A stretch of 64,000 nucleotides of DNA from Flavobacterium zepuense (GTDB lineage: Bacteria; Bacteroidota; Bacteroidia; Flavobacteriales; Flavobacteriaceae). The stretch is taken from assembly GCF_007097145.1 (NCBI RefSeq), contig NZ_VJVZ01000005.1:248001-312000 (forward strand). The letters run 5' to 3'. Below the pieces are notes generated by a model. It saw only the letters and a list, made by a program, of their open reading frames with translations, was not told the DNA's origin and made no database searches. Shown one piece after another: positions 8,988 to 18,897 of the stretch (position 1 is its first letter; the number at the start of each line of letters is the position of its first letter). Position numbers and translations under genes: made by a program.

Positions 8988-11900
8988 ATGAAAAATTTAA
9001 TGGAGAACGAACAGAAAGGGCTTTACAACCCCGACCATGAGCACGATGCCTGCGGTATAGGGTTTGTGGCCAGTATAAACGGAAGAAAAATGCATCAGCA
9101 CATTGCGGATGCCCTAACTATATTAGAGAATTTAGAGCACCGGGGAGCTTGTGGCTGCGAAGATAATACAGGCGATGGTGCAGGTATATCATTTCAGGTT
9201 CCGCATGGTTTCTTTGTAAGCGAATGTGTTAAGCTGGGTATTAAACTGCCCGAAGCCGGCCAGTATGGTGTGGGTATGGTTTTCTTCCCGAAAGACGAAC
9301 ATTTAATAGAAGATTGCAAAGACCTGTTTGCCGCTGCCGCAGAACAGTTGGGTCTTGAGGTTATGGGGTACCGACAAGTACCTGTAAACCGCAATGGCAT
9401 TGGCGATACCGCCCTGAGCGTAGAGCCGCATATTGAGCAGGTTTTTATTCGCAGGCCGGTTAATATTGCTACCGATATCGAGTTTGAACGCAAGCTTTTT
9501 GTGCTGCGCAACTATGCATCGCACACTATAAACAGCACCATCCGCAAAACCGAGACGGGTTATTACATGGCATCGCTGTCGGCGGCGACCATCATATATA
9601 AAGGGCAGCTAACCAGCAGCCAGGTACGCCACTATTTCCCAGATCTTCAAAACAAGATACTTACAAGTGCTTATGCTTTAGTGCATTCGCGTTTTGCAAC
9701 GAATACATTCCCCTCGTGGGCGCTGGCACAGCCGTTTAGGTACATTGCCCATAATGGCGAGATAAACACGTTGCAGGGCAACCTTAACTGGCTGCGCACT
9801 AACGAAAAGAATTTTGCATCGCCCTACTTTACTAAAGAGGAGTTTAACATGCTCCTACCTTTGGTGCCGGGCAAACAGTCGGATTCCGCCAGTTTAGATA
9901 ATATGGTAGAGATGCTGATGCTTTCGGGTCGGTCACTGCCTCATGTATTGATGATGCTGATACCCGAAGCCTGGGATGAGAACGAGGCGTTAGACCCGCT
10001 GCAAAAAGCATTTTACGAATACCACTCCTGCCTTATGGAACCGTGGGATGGCCCCGCTGCCGTTTGCTTTAGCGATGGTAAGATGATTGGTGCCACGCTC
10101 GACCGTAACGGTCTGCGGCCAATTCGCTACAGCATAACCGCCGATGGACGCATTATTATGGCATCCGAAACCGGTGTATTAGGCCTGCATGCATCAGAAG
10201 TGGTTAAAAAGGGTAGGCTTAGACCGGGCAAAATGCTGGTGGTAGATTTAGAGAAAGGTGAGATACAATTTAATGATACTATTAAAAAAAGTATTTGCAG
10301 GCAACAGCCGTATGGCGAGTGGCTGGAGAAATACAAAATTACCATGGGTAAAATTGCCGAGCCGCGTGTAACCTTTACACCGTTGGCACACCCACAGGTT
10401 TTTAGGTATCAAAAAGCGTTTGGCTATACCACAGAGGCTATAGAAGATATTATTATGCCAATGGCGCTTACCGGTAAAGAACCCGTAGGCTCTATGGGTA
10501 CTGATACTCCGTTAGCGGTTTTAAGTAAAGAACCACAGCACTTAACAAGTTATTTTAAGCAGTTGTTCGCTCAGGTTACCAATCCGCCAATCGACCCTAT
10601 AAGAGAGAAACTGGTAATGTCGCTCGCGAGTTTTGCGGGTACCAGCGGCAATATTTTGCAGGAAGATCCTTTGGCAGCACACACTATTGTGCTGCGCCAT
10701 CCAATATTAGATAATTATTACTTAGAAAAGATACGCAGTATCGATACCGGGACTTTTCAGAGTAAGACCATACAATGCTACTTTAGGGCCGATGGAAGTG
10801 CCGATGCGCTTAAAAAAGCTCTTGATCGTATTTGCCGCTATGCCGTAGATGCCGTGGAAGACGGTTACCGAATGATCGTCCTACAGGACAGGGCTATCGA
10901 TTCCAGACATGCGCCCATACCATCGTTATTGTCGGCTGCGGCAGTGCACCACCACCTTATCCGCAAGGGGCTAAGGGGAGAGGTTGGCATTATTGTAGAA
11001 GCCGGCGATGTTTGGGAGGTGCAGCATGCCGCATGTCTTATTGCGTACGGCGCTACGGCTATTAATCCGTATATGGCGTTTGCCACCATACGCGACCGAC
11101 TTGCTGAAGGTTTGTGCGATACCAACGTGCCTTTTGAAGATCTGCGAGAAAATTACATTTCAGCTATGAACAACGGCCTGCTTAAGGTATTCTCTAAAAT
11201 GGGTATATCAACATTCCAATCCTATCAGGGTGCGCAGATCTTTGAGATATTAGGTCTGAGTTCAGATGTAGTGAACCAGTATTTTACAGGGTCAACATCT
11301 AACATAGAAGGCCTTGGCCTGGATGATATTGCCGAAGAGGCATTGATTAAACATCGCTTTGCTTTCAGTAATAAGCAAATCCCTGCCGACAGGCTGCCTG
11401 TGGGTGGCGAGCTGCAATGGAAGCGCAAGGGAGAGTTTCACCTGTTTAATCCGCAAACCATACACCTATTGCAATTGTCTACACGTACAGATGACTATGC
11501 GTTATTTAAAAAATACTCTAAACTGGTTAACGAACAGGGCGAAAAAGCCTGTACGCTCCGTAGCCTTTTAACTTTCGATAAAAAACAAAAGTCAATCTCT
11601 ATTGATGAGGTAGAGCCTGCTGAGAACATATACAGTCGTTTTTCTACGGGTGCCATGAGCTTTGGCTCTATTTCCTGGGAGGCGCACACTACGCTTGCCC
11701 TTGCCATGAACAAACTGGGTGCTAAAAGCAATACCGGCGAGGGTGGCGAGGACGAAGCCCGTTACGAAATTGCCGAAGACGGCAGTAGCATGCGCAGCGC
11801 CATCAAACAGGTAGCCAGTGGTCGCTTTGGCGTTACCAGCCGTTATCTTACGGAAGCAACCGAGTTACAGATAAAAATGGCGCAGGGTGCCAAGCCGGGC

Positions 11901-13520
11901 GAGGGCGGACAGCTTCCCGGAGAGAAAGTAGACGAGTGGATTGGCCGCACGCGCCATGCTACGCCGGGGGTAGGGTTAATTTCGCCACCACCGCACCACG
12001 ATATTTATTCGATAGAAGATTTAGCACAACTGATATTCGACCTTAAAAACGCCAACCGTGAGGCGCGTATCAGCGTTAAGCTGGTAAGTAAAGCAGGCGT
12101 TGGTACCATAGCATCGGGTGTTACAAAGGCTAAGGCTGATGTGGTTTTGGTATCAGGTTTTGATGGGGGCACAGGGGCATCGCCGTTGAGTTCTATTAAG
12201 CATGCCGGGCTTCCGTGGGAGTTGGGCTTAGCCGAAACGCACCAAACCCTTATGAAGAACAAACTGCGCAGCCGCGTGGTTGTTCAGGCCGATGGCCAAA
12301 TGAAAACCGGTCGCGATATTGCTATTGCTGCGCTTTTAGGTGCCGAAGAATGGGGTGTTGCCACCGCAGCTTTGGTGGTAGAGGGTTGCGTTTTGATGCG
12401 CAAATGCCACTTAAACACCTGCCCTGTGGGTGTTGCCACGCAGGATAAAGAACTGCGCAGCCGCTTTACCGGCGAAGTAGACCACGTGGTTAACCTATTT
12501 AAGTTTATAACAGAGGAACTACGCGAAATTATGGCTGAACTGGGCTTTAGGACTATCGACGAGATGATTGGCCAGAACGATAACCTGAAACAAAGGGAAG
12601 ATATTGAATTCTGGAAACATAAAAATATTAACCTGTCACGTATTCTGTATAAAGAGCCAAACCCTGATAATATTAGCCTGTATTGTACCGAAAAGCAGGA
12701 TCATGGCCTGGAAGATATCCTGGACTGGCAATTACTTGAGGCAGCACAGCCGGCCCTTAAAAACGGCGAAAAAGTTACCGCTTCCTTCAAAATTAAAAAT
12801 ACAAGGAGGGCAGTAGGTACGTTGCTTAGTAACGAGATTTCCAAACAATTTAAAAGTGAAGGCTTACCTGAAGATACCCTTAACTTTCAGTTTTATGGGG
12901 CTGCGGGCCAAAGTTTTGGAGCCTTTGCAGCCAAAGGGCTTACCATGCGCGTAGAGGGCGATGCCAACGATTATTTTGGCAAAGGCCTTAGTGGCGCTAA
13001 GTTGATTATTTGTCCGCCACCTAATGCAGGCTTCAAACCCGAGGCTAACAGCGTTGTGGGTAACGTAGTGCTGTATGGCGCTACCAGTGGCGAGGCTTAC
13101 ATTTATGGCCGCGCGGGCGAGCGTTTTGCAGTAAGAAATTCAGGAGCCAAAGTAGTGGTAGAGGGTATTGGCGACCACGGTTGCGAGTACATGACCGGCG
13201 GCAGGGTAGTGGTTCTGGGTAAGATCGGTCGGAACTTTGGTGCGGGTATGAGTGGCGGTATTGCTTATGTATATGATGTATATAAAGATTTTGCCGACCG
13301 TTGCAACCCGGAAATGATCGACCTGGAGCAATGCAATGAAGCCGACCGCGATGAGCTGTTTGCCATGCTGCAAAAGCACCTGGAATATACAGGTAGCGCC
13401 ACGGCAAATTTTATTTTAAAAGATTTTGATAACCAGTTGGGCAGCTTTGTAAAAGTGTTCCCGAAAGACTATAAAAAGGTGCTGCTTAAACAGGAAGAGG
13501 CCGGTAAAGTGGTTAAATAA
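8988..13520 (+). CDS. gltB: Glutamate synthase, large (alpha) subunit
   Basis: A 1510-residue protein covering the whole GOGAT alpha chain. The glutaminase domain begins at Cys22 (DACGIGFVAS) after a short propeptide, which is normally removed to expose the cysteine. The FMN synthase domain follows (RFSTGAMSFGSISWEAH, SKAGVGTIASGV, GFDGGTGASPL). The 3Fe-4S cysteines lie in CVLMRKCHLNTCPVGVA near residue 1135. The C-terminal glycine-rich helix shows GRAGERFAVRNSGA and YMTGGRVVVLG. It makes glutamate from glutamine and 2-oxoglutarate with electrons from the beta subunit. ATG at 9000 is a possible alternative start. gltD follows after 8 bp. Confidence 0.97.
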   Translation: MKNLMENEQKGLYNPDHEHDACGIGFVASINGRKMHQHIADALTILENLEHRGACGCEDNTGDGAGISFQVPHGFFVSECVKLGIKLPEAGQYGVGMVFFPKDEHLIEDCKDLFAAAAEQLGLEVMGYRQVPVNRNGIGDTALSVEPHIEQVFIRRPVNIATDIEFERKLFVLRNYASHTINSTIRKTETGYYMASLSAATIIYKGQLTSSQVRHYFPDLQNKILTSAYALVHSRFATNTFPSWALAQPFRYIAHNGEINTLQGNLNWLRTNEKNFASPYFTKEEFNMLLPLVPGKQSDSASLDNMVEMLMLSGRSLPHVLMMLIPEAWDENEALDPLQKAFYEYHSCLMEPWDGPAAVCFSDGKMIGATLDRNGLRPIRYSITADGRIIMASETGVLGLHASEVVKKGRLRPGKMLVVDLEKGEIQFNDTIKKSICRQQPYGEWLEKYKITMGKIAEPRVTFTPLAHPQVFRYQKAFGYTTEAIEDIIMPMALTGKEPVGSMGTDTPLAVLSKEPQHLTSYFKQLFAQVTNPPIDPIREKLVMSLASFAGTSGNILQEDPLAAHTIVLRHPILDNYYLEKIRSIDTGTFQSKTIQCYFRADGSADALKKALDRICRYAVDAVEDGYRMIVLQDRAIDSRHAPIPSLLSAAAVHHHLIRKGLRGEVGIIVEAGDVWEVQHAACLIAYGATAINPYMAFATIRDRLAEGLCDTNVPFEDLRENYISAMNNGLLKVFSKMGISTFQSYQGAQIFEILGLSSDVVNQYFTGSTSNIEGLGLDDIAEEALIKHRFAFSNKQIPADRLPVGGELQWKRKGEFHLFNPQTIHLLQLSTRTDDYALFKKYSKLVNEQGEKACTLRSLLTFDKKQKSISIDEVEPAENIYSRFSTGAMSFGSISWEAHTTLALAMNKLGAKSNTGEGGEDEARYEIAEDGSSMRSAIKQVASGRFGVTSRYLTEATELQIKMAQGAKPGEGGQLPGEKVDEWIGRTRHATPGVGLISPPPHHDIYSIEDLAQLIFDLKNANREARISVKLVSKAGVGTIASGVTKAKADVVLVSGFDGGTGASPLSSIKHAGLPWELGLAETHQTLMKNKLRSRVVVQADGQMKTGRDIAIAALLGAEEWGVATAALVVEGCVLMRKCHLNTCPVGVATQDKELRSRFTGEVDHVVNLFKFITEELREIMAELGFRTIDEMIGQNDNLKQREDIEFWKHKNINLSRILYKEPNPDNISLYCTEKQDHGLEDILDWQLLEAAQPALKNGEKVTASFKIKNTRRAVGTLLSNEISKQFKSEGLPEDTLNFQFYGAAGQSFGAFAAKGLTMRVEGDANDYFGKGLSGAKLIICPPPNAGFKPEANSVVGNVVLYGATSGEAYIYGRAGERFAVRNSGAKVVVEGIGDHGCEYMTGGRVVVLGKIGRNFGAGMSGGIAYVYDVYKDFADRCNPEMIDLEQCNEADRDELFAMLQKHLEYTGSATANFILKDFDNQLGSFVKVFPKDYKKVLLKQEEAGKVVK

Positions 13521-13528
13521 TTATAAGA

Positions 13529-15064
13529 GTGAGCATGAAGAAGCAGGATAAAATAACAGGATTTAAACTATACGAACGTGAGCTGCCGGCTGTTGAGCCT
13601 GTAGCCAAAAGGATAAAACATTACAACGAGTTTACGCATGCCTATCCGCCGGAGCAACTGCACCAGCAGTCGGCACGATGTATGGATTGCGGCGTACCGT
13701 TTTGCCATAGCGGCTGCCCGTTGGGGAATGTAATTCCGGAATTTAACGATGCTGTTTTTAACGAACAGTGGGCAGAGGCGTATGAAATTTTGGCTTCCAC
13801 AAATAACTTTCCAGAGTTTACAGGCAGGATATGCCCGGCTCCGTGCGAGTCGGCTTGTGTGCTGAATATCAACCGTCCCGCCGTAGCTATAGAGGCTATC
13901 GAGAAACATATTATAGAGATAGCTTTTCAGCAGGGGTTAGTGAAACCATTTTTGCCAGAGAATCGCACCGGTAAAAAAGTGGCCGTTGTGGGCAGTGGGC
14001 CTGCGGGTATGGCTGCTGCCGAGCAGTTAAACGCTGCCGGGCACTGGGTTACTATTTACGAAAAAGACGATGCCGCAGGCGGCTTACTGCGCTACGGTAT
14101 TCCTGATTTTAAATTGGAGAAAAACGTGATCGACAGGCGTGTTGCCCTTATGGAGCAGTCGGGTATTGTGTTTAAATACCATTCGCATGTGGGTATCAAC
14201 GTGTTTTTGAGTGATATTTTGCACGAGTATGATGCCGTGGTTATGGCGGGTGGTGCTATGGTGCCTCGCGATTTAACATTGCCGGGGCGTGAGCTTAAGG
14301 GTATTCATTACGCTATGGATTTTTTAAAACAGCAAAATAAGCGCGTGGCTAAAAAAGATCCATTGGCCTTTGCCGAAGTGGAGAGCAATATTATAGAGGA
14401 GGAAGTTACAGCCAAAGGTAAAGATGTGGTAATTGTGGGTAGTGGCGATACAGGATCGGATTGTATGGGTACTAGTATCCGACAGGGGGCAAAGTCGGTT
14501 ACGCAATTGGCTCTGATGTTCCAGCCGGGCACTAACAGGCCTATGCATACACCGTGGCCGCAGTATCCTTCCATTCACCGTACATCGTCATCGCAGGAAG
14601 AAGGTGCAGAGCGTCTTTTTGCCACTGTTACCAAAGAGTTTATTGGCGATGATAATGGCAACCTTGCCGCACTTAGGGTAGCCGACCTGCAATGGGAGTT
14701 TGCGCCTAATGGTAAGGCTATCGGGTCGACAGAAAGGGAAGGGAGTGAACGTATCATTCCGTGCGACCTGGCATTGATCGCTATTGGTTTTTCTAAACCT
14801 GAGCAATTGTTGTTAGACCGTTACGAGATTGAAAAGGATGCCCGTGGTAATATACTGGCCGATGAGGTTACTTATAAAACATCCTACCCTAAAATATTTG
14901 CCTGTGGCGATATGCGCAGGGGCCAGAGCCTTGTAGTTTGGGCTATTAGCGAAGGCCGTGAATGTGCCCGCAATGTTGATGCGTTTTTAAATAAGCAAAC
15001 ATCGGTGCTGGAAAATAGGGATGCGAGCCTTGAAACTGAGGCTTTTGGTAAATGTATTAATTGA
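13529..15064 (+). CDS. gltD: Glutamate synthase, small (beta) subunit
   Basis: A 511-residue flavoprotein that passes NADPH electrons to GltB. N-terminal cysteines for 4Fe-4S clusters lie in CMDCGVPFCHSGCPLGN (about 51-67) and CPAPCESACV. The FAD-binding VAVVGSGPAGMAAAEQL starts near 150 and the NADPH-binding VVIVGSGDTGSDCMG near 305. The C-terminal GDMRRGQSLVVWAISEGRE closes the FAD site. The frame opens with GTG at 13529; an ATG two codons later at 13535 is equally plausible. The 8-bp spacing to gltB implies one operon. A terminator follows at 15151. Confidence 0.97.
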   Translation: MSMKKQDKITGFKLYERELPAVEPVAKRIKHYNEFTHAYPPEQLHQQSARCMDCGVPFCHSGCPLGNVIPEFNDAVFNEQWAEAYEILASTNNFPEFTGRICPAPCESACVLNINRPAVAIEAIEKHIIEIAFQQGLVKPFLPENRTGKKVAVVGSGPAGMAAAEQLNAAGHWVTIYEKDDAAGGLLRYGIPDFKLEKNVIDRRVALMEQSGIVFKYHSHVGINVFLSDILHEYDAVVMAGGAMVPRDLTLPGRELKGIHYAMDFLKQQNKRVAKKDPLAFAEVESNIIEEEVTAKGKDVVIVGSGDTGSDCMGTSIRQGAKSVTQLALMFQPGTNRPMHTPWPQYPSIHRTSSSQEEGAERLFATVTKEFIGDDNGNLAALRVADLQWEFAPNGKAIGSTEREGSERIIPCDLALIAIGFSKPEQLLLDRYEIEKDARGNILADEVTYKTSYPKIFACGDMRRGQSLVVWAISEGRECARNVDAFLNKQTSVLENRDASLETEAFGKCIN

Positions 15065-15150
15065 TTAATTTTTTAATGTAACAATTTTTGAGCTTGCCTG
15101 CAAAGGTTGATGTTTTATATAAGTTCCTGAAATAGTTATGACTAATACAA

Positions 15151-15177
15151 GAAAGTCCCGCCAATGGCAGGACTTTC
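15151..15177. terminator. Bidirectional terminator between gltD and the E2 gene
   Basis: GAAAGTCC at 15151 pairs with GGACTTTC ending at 15177, with an inner GCC-AAT-GGC hairpin after a single C-A mismatch. T-rich sequence on either side is modest, so it works best as a shared terminator of the two convergent genes. Confidence 0.7.
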
Positions 15178-15199
15178 TATATTTAATAAATCGTATTTC

Positions 15200-16528
15200 T
15201 TAATAATCCCTGTTAGGGTCAAAAGCCTCAAGGTATTCGGCTACGCGCTTAACGAATGATCCTCCCAGTGCGCCATCAACCACGCGGTGGTCGTAGCTGT
15301 GCGACAGGAACATTTTTTGGCGGATGCCTATAAAGTCGCCCTCAGGGGTTTCTATAACAGCAGGCACTTTACGAATGGCCCCTAAGGCAAGGATACCCAC
15401 CTGCGGCTGGTTGATAATTGGCGTACCAAACACACTGCCAAACGTACCTACATTAGTTACGGTATAGGTACCGCCCTGTGTATCGTCCGGCTTAAGCTTA
15501 CCGGCCTTGGCACGGTTACCAAGGTCGTTTACCGCCTTTGCCATACCTACAAGGTTAAGCTGGTCGGCATTTTTAATTACCGGCACTATAAGGTTGCCGT
15601 TAGGCAGGGCCGCAGCCATACCCAGGTTTATGTTTTTCTTTTTAATAATGTACTCACCATCTACCGATATGTTCATGCCTGGGTAGTCTTTAAGCGCTTT
15701 GGCTACCGCCTCCATAAAAATAGGGGTAAAGGTAAGTTTCTCGCCTTCGCGTTTTTCAAAGGCTGCTTTAACCTTATCCCTCCATTTTACAATGTTGGTA
15801 ACATCTATCTCTATAAACGACTGTACGTGAGCTGATGTTTGCACACTCTGCACCATATAGCCCGATATAAGCTTACGCATACGGTCCATCTCTACCACTT
15901 CATCCTGGCCGTTAACCGATACCGGCGCAGCTTTTTGAGCAGTTGCCGGTTGGGTATTTTGAGTTGTTGGTTGTTGGTTGCCGGTTGCCGGAGCAGTTTG
16001 TAATTTGGCATTTGGATTTTGTGATTTTTCTTTCACATACTCCAATATATCTGTTTTAGTTACCCTGCCATCTTTACCGGTGCCGCTTAAGGCTTCCAGT
16101 TCGGCCAGTGTAATGCCTTCTTCTTTAGCAATATTTTTTACGAGTGGCGAAAAGAATTTTTCTGAAGCCGAAAAATCAACCGGGGCAGCTACCGCTTCGC
16201 GCGCAGCATCAACCTTTTTTTCTATAGTAGTTATATCATCGTTTGCAGCTGTAGTAGCCTCGCTTGGTGCATCTACCACCACACCGCCTTCGGTTTCTAT
16301 ATATGCAATGGTTTGCCCCACCTGGACCACATCGTTTTCTTTAAAAAGGATCTCGGATAATATCCCCGATACTTCCGATGGCACCTCAGAGTCTACCTTA
16401 TCAGTAGCAATTTCCAGTACAGCCTCGTCGGCCGCAATGTGTTCGCCTACTTTTTTAAGCCAGTTGGTAATGGTTGCTTCGGCAACACTTTCGCCCATTT
16501 TGGGTAATTTCAGTTCAAATTTTGCCAT
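15200..16528 (-). CDS. 2-oxo acid dehydrogenase E2, dihydrolipoamide acyltransferase
   Basis: A 442-residue three-domain E2. The lipoyl domain (residues 1-80) carries the lipoylated lysine in EIATDKVDSEV. A peripheral subunit-binding domain follows at about 128-165 (FSPLVKNIAKEEGITLAELE). The catalytic domain ends with HSYDHRVVDGALGG, which holds the HxxxDG motif. The single lipoyl domain and the sequence around it favour a branched-chain or general 2-oxo acid complex rather than pyruvate dehydrogenase. The linker near residues 175-200 is a Q/T/N/A tract (NQQPTTQNTQPATAQ) with repetitive DNA. E1 and E3 genes are not nearby. Confidence 0.92.
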   Translation of the reverse strand: MAKFELKLPKMGESVAEATITNWLKKVGEHIAADEAVLEIATDKVDSEVPSEVSGILSEILFKENDVVQVGQTIAYIETEGGVVVDAPSEATTAANDDITTIEKKVDAAREAVAAPVDFSASEKFFSPLVKNIAKEEGITLAELEALSGTGKDGRVTKTDILEYVKEKSQNPNAKLQTAPATGNQQPTTQNTQPATAQKAAPVSVNGQDEVVEMDRMRKLISGYMVQSVQTSAHVQSFIEIDVTNIVKWRDKVKAAFEKREGEKLTFTPIFMEAVAKALKDYPGMNISVDGEYIIKKKNINLGMAAALPNGNLIVPVIKNADQLNLVGMAKAVNDLGNRAKAGKLKPDDTQGGTYTVTNVGTFGSVFGTPIINQPQVGILALGAIRKVPAVIETPEGDFIGIRQKMFLSHSYDHRVVDGALGGSFVKRVAEYLEAFDPNRDY

Positions 16529-16596
16529 ATCAATAACTTAAAGGTAAAATTAGCTTTTACACTTGCGAAAATAATAAAAAAATAGCTTTAAAAAAG

Positions 16597-17799
16597 TTAT
16601 TTGTGTAAAATTTCGTAAGTAGAAAGAACGGGCACACTATAGTTTTGAAGTTTTACAACCTCGCCTCTGTCATTACTGCTGTTGCTGCCTAATATATAGT
16701 TGGTGCCTGCAGGCTTTATTTTGTAAGTATATTCATTTTCCTTAAAACGTTCCATTATCGCAATAATTTCACCAAACGTAAGCAGGTCGTTATCAAGTAT
16801 GATCTCGGTATGCTCACTTTGCGAATGCGGACGTTCGGCAAGGATATTATCATGGTAGGCGGGGTGGCGCTCTACTTTATGTATAAGTTTTTCTTCTATA
16901 GCATTTTTAAGGCTCTCATCCTGAGAAAACAAAATATAATGCTGGGGCTTTTTTGCAGGCAAGTCGCTGTTTGTTTTGGTAACCATAAAAAACAGGGTAC
17001 CCAGGCGCATGGCTGCGTTAAAAAATATAGAGTTAGAAAAATGTTTTTTGTAAAATAGCTGCATACCGTTTTTAAAACGCTTCATGTAGGTACCGTCTTT
17101 AACAGTGCTCTCGCCTTTGTAATGTATAACTGCTGTTTGCGGGAAATAGTAGTTGGCCATTCCTTTTTCCAGTATGGTATAAGAAAGATCTATATCCTCT
17201 ATATACATAAAGTAGTTTTCGTCAAAGCCGCCTACTTCATCATATACGCTGCGTTTCATTATCATGAACGCACCTACAATAATATCTACTTCTGCTGTTT
17301 GGTTTTTACCAATATGCATGGCATAACACTTATTAAACAGCGGTGTATTAGGAAAAAAGCGGTACAGCCTTGCTATTTTGGTAATAGCAACCCAGGGGGT
17401 AGGTACGCCCATTTTGCTTTCGGGCAAAAATTTACCACGGCCATCTATAAGTTTTGCGCCAATAACGCCCAACTTCTCTTTGCCTTTAGCAAACTCAAGT
17501 GCTTTTGTAAACGTATCTTCGGCAACTACAGTATCCGGGTTAAGGATACATATAAACTCGCCTTTTGCGGCGGCTACGCCTATATTATTGCCTTTGGGGA
17601 AACCGGTATTTTCGTTGTTTTGTATAAGCTGTACGTCAGGAAAACGTTCACGCATCATTGCACAGCTATCGTCGGCAGAATTATTGTCTACTACAATAAT
17701 CTCGCCGTCAATGCCTTGTAGGGCGCTCTTAACGCTAAGCACGCATTGCTCTAAAAAGTAGCGTACATTATAATTAAGTATGATAACCGATAACTGCAT
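16597..17799 (-). CDS. Family 2 glycosyltransferase with C-terminal extension
   Basis: A 400-residue rhamnosyltransferase-like GT2. The GT-A core shows SVIILNYNVRYFL at residue 4, VVDNNSADDS near 36, GFPKGNNIGVAAAKGEFICI near 66, the acidic pair in LNPDTV, and the acceptor-side MYIEDIDLSYTILEKG near 193. A hydrophobic stretch near 258-275 may associate with the membrane. The last 120 residues have no motif I recognise. Enzymes of this type build O-antigen or exopolysaccharide, but no other polysaccharide genes are beside it. It starts about 460 bp away from hsp20. Confidence 0.88.
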   Translation of the reverse strand: MQLSVIILNYNVRYFLEQCVLSVKSALQGIDGEIIVVDNNSADDSCAMMRERFPDVQLIQNNENTGFPKGNNIGVAAAKGEFICILNPDTVVAEDTFTKALEFAKGKEKLGVIGAKLIDGRGKFLPESKMGVPTPWVAITKIARLYRFFPNTPLFNKCYAMHIGKNQTAEVDIIVGAFMIMKRSVYDEVGGFDENYFMYIEDIDLSYTILEKGMANYYFPQTAVIHYKGESTVKDGTYMKRFKNGMQLFYKKHFSNSIFFNAAMRLGTLFFMVTKTNSDLPAKKPQHYILFSQDESLKNAIEEKLIHKVERHPAYHDNILAERPHSQSEHTEIILDNDLLTFGEIIAIMERFKENEYTYKIKPAGTNYILGSNSSNDRGEVVKLQNYSVPVLSTYEILHK

Positions 17800-18257
17800 G
17801 GGCGCGAAGGTAGGTTTTTGAATAAAGAAAGGAATTATTTATCCTTTGTCAATTTTTTATCTGTAATTAAAAAATTGAGCTGGCTTATTCTTCGCGAGCA
17901 ATTAACCGAATCAGCATTCTTATCTAAGTAGTTTTTTATACCCATTAAGCAATTTTTTTAATTTGGCAATCAGCATTATTATTACAACGTATGCTAATGC
18001 CAAATATTTTAACATCCTCAAAAAATCCTATCTCACATTTAACACAACATTAACCTGTGTTAATCACAGCCGCCAAAGATAATAATATATTGTATAAATC
18101 AAAGAAAAGCGCCAAGATGATGCTTGTTAATTTTGTGACATTACTGCTTGATAACTACTTTGCGTAAGGCAAAAAGTGTTAAAACATAAAACAAATGTAA
18201 AAAAAAAGCACCCTTGTATGTTACAAGAGCGCTTTTTTAACTAACCAAACTCAATCA
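17800..18257. other. AT-rich intergenic region with one hairpin
   Basis: No protein gene or recognised RNA is visible in this stretch. It contains a perfect 8-bp inverted repeat, TTAACACA at 18039-18046 with TGTGTTAA at 18056-18063, and the hsp20 terminator near its right end. Long A/T runs are consistent with the promoter of the glycosyltransferase gene on the minus strand. Confidence 0.6.
18200..18239 (-). terminator. Terminator of hsp20
   Basis: On the minus strand an imperfect stem with AAAAAAGC at its base pairs with GCTTTTTT around a CTTGT-ACAAG core, giving a hairpin followed by a T-run just beyond the hsp20 stop. Confidence 0.75.
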
Positions 18258-18674
18258 TTATGAAATCTCTACTATTCTTTTTGCTTTAGGCAGGGCTTCT
18301 TCTTTTTTAGGAAGCGTAATACTTAATATGCCAGCGTGGTATGCTGCATTAATATCCTGTTCATTTATTGTTTCCGGCAATTTAAACGACCTTTTAAAAG
18401 ACGACTGCACAAATTCCCTTTTGGTAAACTTATTTTCAGGAGCACCTTCGTTTTTTTCTGATTTAACCTCAGATGAAATAGTAAGCAGGTTGTTATCTAC
18501 CTCAATGTTAAAATCGGCTTTTTCAAATCCGGGCACAACCAACTGAACAGTAAAAGCTTGTTCTGTTTCTGTGATATTTACCGCCGGTATTGCTTTTTGT
18601 ACATATTGCGTACCTCCTAAAAGATCCCTGAAAATTTGATCGGTGTTGCTGTAATTGCGTTTTACTAAGTTCAT
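18258..18674 (-). CDS. Small heat-shock protein, Hsp20/alpha-crystallin family
   Basis: A 138-residue chaperone. The alpha-crystallin domain spans about residues 32-130, with VVPGFEKADFNIEVDNNLLTI in its first half, the conserved ESSFKRSFKLP-like block (here QSSFKRSFKLPETIN), and the signature AAYHAGILSITLPKKEE. Such proteins form oligomers that hold unfolded proteins without ATP. It is a single gene, divergent from the DUF1624 gene. Two GAC-N5-GTC palindromes 20 bp apart lie in the shared upstream region and may be operators. Confidence 0.95.
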   Translation of the reverse strand: MNLVKRNYSNTDQIFRDLLGGTQYVQKAIPAVNITETEQAFTVQLVVPGFEKADFNIEVDNNLLTISSEVKSEKNEGAPENKFTKREFVQSSFKRSFKLPETINEQDINAAYHAGILSITLPKKEEALPKAKRIVEIS

Positions 18675-18753
18675 CGTATTTATGTTTTTTAGTTTGAAAT
18701 ATTATTTTCGATGATAGGGAATAGTCAATTTATATTCCAAAGTAAATCAACAC

Positions 18754-18784
18754 GACAAAATGTCGCTTTTGCTGACTTTTTGTC
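18754..18784. promoter_or_regulatory. Paired GAC-N5-GTC palindromes upstream of hsp20
   Basis: GACAAAATGTC at 18754-18764 and GACTTTTTGTC at 18774-18784 are 11-base palindromic units with centres exactly 20 bp apart, two helical turns, in the divergent hsp20/DUF1624 promoter region. A regulator binding site is inferred; no protein is known for it from this sequence. Confidence 0.35.
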
Positions 18785-18897
18785 AATAACTCAAAGTCCA
18801 AAAGTGAAATATCACTGTTAAAATTGAACATTTTGACACTACTATGCAATGCAATTATGGTTTATATTATATTTACAACACCAAACCAAAAACAAGC

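Noticed and set aside
14308..14578. Long open frames on the strand opposite gltD
   Set aside because: They have no family motifs and reflect the codon use of gltD on the other strand; the same holds for other long antisense frames in gltB, secA and bshC.
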